Shown: positions 60,946 to 64,000 of the stretch, piece by piece
Layout of the letters: every line of letters starts with the position of its first letter
Position numbering within the stretch: the first letter of the stretch is position 1
Source: Chitinophagaceae bacterium
GTDB lineage: Bacteria; Bacteroidota; Bacteroidia; Chitinophagales; Chitinophagaceae
DNA: 64,000 nucleotides
Direction of reading: 5' to 3'
NCBI GenBank assembly: GCA_014379965.1
Contig: JACMKU010000161.1
Coordinates: forward strand, 1-64,000
Program-made: the position numbers and the translations under genes
Notes under the pieces: generated by a model
What the model was told of the DNA's origin: nothing
The model's database searches: none
What the model saw: the letters and a program-made list of their open reading frames with translations, nothing else

Positions 60946-61884
60946 GTGCAGCTATTACCTCATCAAGTTCAGGAGTTATTAAAAGTTATCGACTCGAATC
61001 AACTTCTCCTACAAGTCCAGGAACTAGGACCGGACTTCCTCACCGACTACGACAAGCAACTCCTAAAGACCCATGGCATCGATTACGAAGGCCTGTACAA
61101 GCCTGAACTAAGCTCTATCCAGACCTCTTTCCATTTTGGTATGCTGGCTGAAGCACTAGGCCAGGTAGAGGCAAGCAAGATCTCCTACGATGCACTGAAG
61201 CTATATGTACGAGAAGGCAAGTACCTCCCCATCACAGAACGGCACAAGGCAGTCCTCAACAGCATCAAGATGCAAACCTTCTCGAGCCTGAAGAACCTCA
61301 ACGGTAACATCTTCACAGACATTAATAACATCATAACGGACAAAACCACCCACGGCCAACAACAATTTCTCGCTGACGAGTTAAAGGAAGGCGTGGACAA
61401 GCGAAAAACAGTAAGGCAAATAGCCAATCAGGTAGCCGAAAAGACAGGGGACTGGGGCCGGAACTTCGACCGGATCATTGAAACAGCGAGTCAAACTGCA
61501 TACGAATGGGGCAAAGCAGCAGAAATAGAACGACGAAACCCAGGTGGCGATCCACTGGTTTATAAGCATACGACACCAGGAGCTTGTAAGCATTGCATTA
61601 GGGTCTATATGACAAATGGCATGGGAAGTGAACCGCGAAAATTCAAGCTTTCGGAGCTAAGACGAAATGGTGACAATATTGGACGTTCCGTGGCAGAATG
61701 GAAGCCCACAGTGTCACCTGTGCACCCGCATTGCAGGTGCCCCATGTTTGAAGTACCGGAAGGATTTCTTTGGAACGAAGAAGCACAATCTTTCTCCACA
61801 CCTGATCCAAATTACCTGAAGCAAGTGGCAAAACAACGAGAATTAATTCGGGTGGTGATAAATGGAAAGGAATTTTATTTATGA
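60946..61884 (+). CDS. Phage Mu-F-like minor head protein
   Basis: A 312-residue protein of the Mu gpF/SPP1 gp7 minor-head family, GTG start at 60946 after an in-frame stop. The N-terminus has DFLTDYDKQLLKTHGID. The mid-region has KRKTVRQIANQVAEKTGDWG and IETASQTAYEWGKAAEIERR. The C-terminal F-domain carries TPGACKHCIRVY and PVHPHCRCPMFEV with its paired cysteines and histidines. Such proteins enter the procapsid with or next to the portal. No toxin domain is appended. It is isolated from portal, capsid or terminase genes and has a more cytosine-rich sense strand than the AT-rich tail module upstream. Confidence 0.82.
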   Translation: MQLLPHQVQELLKVIDSNQLLLQVQELGPDFLTDYDKQLLKTHGIDYEGLYKPELSSIQTSFHFGMLAEALGQVEASKISYDALKLYVREGKYLPITERHKAVLNSIKMQTFSSLKNLNGNIFTDINNIITDKTTHGQQQFLADELKEGVDKRKTVRQIANQVAEKTGDWGRNFDRIIETASQTAYEWGKAAEIERRNPGGDPLVYKHTTPGACKHCIRVYMTNGMGSEPRKFKLSELRRNGDNIGRSVAEWKPTVSPVHPHCRCPMFEVPEGFLWNEEAQSFSTPDPNYLKQVAKQRELIRVVINGKEFYL

Positions 61885-61906
61885 TTCGAGAGCAAACCAT
61901 TCCCAG

Positions 61907-62668
61907 TTATTGACGCTTAAGGTTAAGGAATGGGGTTGTGAAGTAAAATGCCGTGTCGTTCTGAGGGTAATTTTTAATTTTGCTTTCGTTGTGGAGGAAA
62001 AATACATTGCCCTTGTCAATTCTCATGATGAATTCATACCTATATACTTGCCCGTCAATTAGGTTTTCATAATCACAAAAACCCAAAAAGTAGAGGAAAA
62101 GTTTATACTTGAATAAATTGTTGACACTTTCATGCACCTTGGGCATTCTCGGGTAGTAATTAAAAATGGTTGGAGTATTGTACAGCCCAGATTCATTCGT
62201 TATATACAAATGGAGACTATCAGCCCCCCCAATAAGACTTGGTCGAAAATACAAGGTATCGAAAGGGTGAGTTGTATAAGAAATAGATCTTGTTAAAAGC
62301 TTTACTGGGAATTTTCCAAGATTTAATAGTTTGTATTCAATTCTTCGTGGCCACCCGTCGATCCCGGCTGTATCAAGAAAATTAGCTTGGACTTGTAAGA
62401 AAGGCCTATTTGCAAGCTTAAACTGCTTCACTTGTTCATTCAGTGATTCAACATTCGCATCTGCCAGCTTCTTCGCTTCGGTAATCGCCTCATTGGTGCT
62501 TCTTTCGTTGTTCATATTCGAAATCACAGTATAGAAAAACGCGGCCAAGGAAATAAGGATTGCCCAACGATCTGTCTTGGACACAATTCCTTTAATTAGT
62601 CGTCGTAATGACAACAAAAACTTCTTCCACTTAGGGATAAACGGACTGTTTGAGTTTTGTGCCATCAA
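61907..62668 (-). CDS. Hypothetical membrane-anchored protein
   Basis: A 253-residue protein with one hydrophobic helix near the N-terminus (WAILISLAAFFYTVIS, about 36-51), a coiled-coil-like stretch (NEAITEAKKLADANVESLNE), then a beta-rich domain of about 170 residues (NRPFLQVQANFLD, YKLLNLGKFPVKLL). This is a common layout for single-pass proteins of unknown function in accessory regions. It converges with the Mu-F-like gene (22 nt apart). No motif allows a functional call. Confidence 0.7.
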   Translation of the reverse strand: MMAQNSNSPFIPKWKKFLLSLRRLIKGIVSKTDRWAILISLAAFFYTVISNMNNERSTNEAITEAKKLADANVESLNEQVKQFKLANRPFLQVQANFLDTAGIDGWPRRIEYKLLNLGKFPVKLLTRSISYTTHPFDTLYFRPSLIGGADSLHLYITNESGLYNTPTIFNYYPRMPKVHESVNNLFKYKLFLYFLGFCDYENLIDGQVYRYEFIMRIDKGNVFFLHNESKIKNYPQNDTAFYFTTPFLNLKRQ

Positions 62669-62913
62669 TTTTAGTTTTAGTCATGAATATAAACCAAATT
62701 TATAGGTCTTGTTATTTCCTGAAAGTGATTGCAAAAGATTACGCTAACTTTATTCTTAAACCGCTAAAGTGACTACAGTTCTCAATTTTGATAATTGCGA
62801 TTTACACCGTTTTGATATCAAATCGTATTGGCAATACGTCCATTGTGATGACGGCGATTCGACTTATTAACCTGTTTTCGACATCACGATATCACAATTT
62901 TAAATGTTAGCGC

Positions 62914-64000
62914 ATGTCAAGATCGAATGAAAAAGAAACTAAGAAGGAAAAATTGAAGCCCCAATACGATACCAGAGGCTCAATTTGGCATCGGTGGGAT
63001 CCTCATCTTCACTGTCCGGGAACAATTTTAAATGATCAGTATAAAGGCGAGAATGCATTAAACGATTTCCTAACAAGAATTGAGGAATCTGATCCCTTAA
63101 TTAAAGTCTTAGGAATTACCGATTACTACAGTATTGATATGTATGAGAGAGTAATTGAAGAGAAATTGAATGGAAGGCTGCCAAATGTTGCGCTTATTTT
63201 CCCCAATATTGAGTTGCGTTTCGGAGTAGAAACTGCAAGCGGTAAACCGATCAATGGACATATTCTAGTTTCACCAGATGATCACAATCATATCGATGAA
63301 ACAAAGAGATTTTTAAGCAATCTTGAATTTATCTATAACAAGGAAAAGTATCGCTGTAGTCGAGAGGATTTAATCAAACTTGGTTATAAGTGTGACAAAG
63401 CGCTCAAAGATGATAGGGCGGCATTGGCAACCGGCACGATCCAGTTTAAAGTGAGTTATACCCAATTGTTTAAGGAGATTGTTGGCAGCAGCTGGGCGCA
63501 AAAGAACATATTGCTCGGGGTATCTGGCAATACGACTGATGGTACATCGGGATTGAAAAAGGACGCCTCGTTTAATGCTACTAGGACTGAAATTGAGCGG
63601 CATGCGAATATCATATTTTCGTCTCAACCAAAGCAAAGAGAATTTTGGTTGGGAAAGGGTATTGCCAGCATGAGTGACCTTAATGAAAAATGGGGAGGGA
63701 CTAAGCCATGCCTACACGGTTCTGATGCCCATGGAAACAATGAGGTGGGAAAACCGGCATTGGAGAGATACACTTGGGTAAAGGGCGATTTGGTTTTCGA
63801 GTCCCTTAAACAAGCTTGCATAGAACCTGAAGAAAGAGTGATAATTGGACCGATATGTCCGGACTCAGGATCAACTTCCAAAATAATTCAAGAACTGAAT
63901 CTTGATAATGCATCGTGGCTACAGACTTCGACACTTAAGTTGAATTCTGGATTGATAGCAATAATCGGTGCCAGGGGATCAGGTAAAACTGCGCTTGCTG
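62914..64000 (+). CDS. TrlF-type PHP-domain/AAA-like ATPase, 5' part
   Basis: The window ends inside this gene; 362 codons are present and open throughout. The start at 62914 is the first ATG after an in-frame TAG. An N-terminal PHP phosphoesterase domain carries the metal ligands WHRWDPHLHCPGT (H31, H33), GITDYYS and HGSDAHG. A P-loop, GARGSGKTALA, follows at about 353 to the edge, beginning an SMC/ABC-like ATPase domain. This is the layout of TrlF-family proteins, which couple an ATPase to a predicted nucleic-acid-cleaving PHP domain and are found in variable, defence-rich regions. Its role here is inferred. Confidence 0.82.
   Translation, partial: MSRSNEKETKKEKLKPQYDTRGSIWHRWDPHLHCPGTILNDQYKGENALNDFLTRIEESDPLIKVLGITDYYSIDMYERVIEEKLNGRLPNVALIFPNIELRFGVETASGKPINGHILVSPDDHNHIDETKRFLSNLEFIYNKEKYRCSREDLIKLGYKCDKALKDDRAALATGTIQFKVSYTQLFKEIVGSSWAQKNILLGVSGNTTDGTSGLKKDASFNATRTEIERHANIIFSSQPKQREFWLGKGIASMSDLNEKWGGTKPCLHGSDAHGNNEVGKPALERYTWVKGDLVFESLKQACIEPEERVIIGPICPDSGSTSKIIQELNLDNASWLQTSTLKLNSGLIAIIGARGSGKTALA

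Overview
This window looks like a chromosomal segment of a Bacteroidota bacterium, most likely of the Chitinophagaceae/Chitinophagales type. Support comes from a gene with a type IX secretion (type B) C-terminal sorting domain and SprB-like repeats, proteins of the DUF4476, DUF4199, DUF2723 and DUF3857 families, an MtaB gene, a carboxypeptidase-regulatory-domain outer-membrane receptor, and several promoters matching the Bacteroidota consensus (TTTG, about 19-20 nt, TAnnTTTG).

The first 44 kb are ordinary chromosome. 0.2-3.1 kb: an ArsR regulator with its SRPBCC partner, a small zinc-ribbon-like protein, and a membrane-tethered LuxR-type regulator followed by DUF4199. 3.5-4.1 kb: a tRNA-Lys locus containing an embedded GIY-YIG gene and duplicated tRNA 3' halves. 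4.2-13.5 kb: an SDR oxidoreductase, a SAM hydroxide adenosyltransferase, an ABM-domain protein, a 1255-residue DUF2723 glycosyltransferase-like protein and a VWA/AAA+ pair. 13.7-23.8 kb: a beta-barrel-like protein, murB, then a tight run of a TPR/MORN-repeat protein and two DUF3857 proteins (one with an intact transglutaminase triad, one without) ending in an NAD(P)-binding protein. 23.9-35 kb: priA, plsC-like and DUF4258 genes, mtaB, tRNA-Val(GAC), a multi-copy DUF4476 protein, tag, a frameshifted four-helix-bundle gene, and BON and SH3 proteins. 35-44 kb: the giant SprB-repeat surface protein, a lipoprotein, a TonB-type receptor and a cupin gene lying between tRNA-Val 3' fragments.

From tRNA-Val(TAC) (44.27 kb) to the right edge the window is accessory. 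First comes an sce7726/sce7725 pair (nuclease-like plus Beta-protein-like). A promoter/operator at 47.81 kb then appears to drive a long co-directional set of small genes. These include two excisionase-type HTH genes, a winged-helix-like gene, and four small proteins that seem to share one C-terminal module. They are followed by a phage-tail-like module: two small genes, a tape-measure-like protein, a large hub-like protein carrying an M15 peptidase domain, a spike-like protein, two further small or structural genes, and an orphan Mu-F-like head protein of different base character. No integrase, large terminase, portal, major capsid, sheath or tube gene was recognised. A membrane-anchored hypothetical gene and the 5' part of a TrlF-type PHP/ATPase gene, probably defensive, close the window.

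A second theme is unusual intergenic DNA. Many gaps hold short tandem repeats or imperfect palindromes, often paired in inverted orientation. They include a CACGCAAAGACGCAAAG family and TTGCCTA heptamer arrays, along with AATCATGAT palindromes and CCCCGGG hairpins. tRNA 3' halves whose anticodon arm is replaced by a CCCGAC/GTCGGG hairpin occur at both the tRNA-Lys and tRNA-Val loci, each time bounding a small cargo gene.
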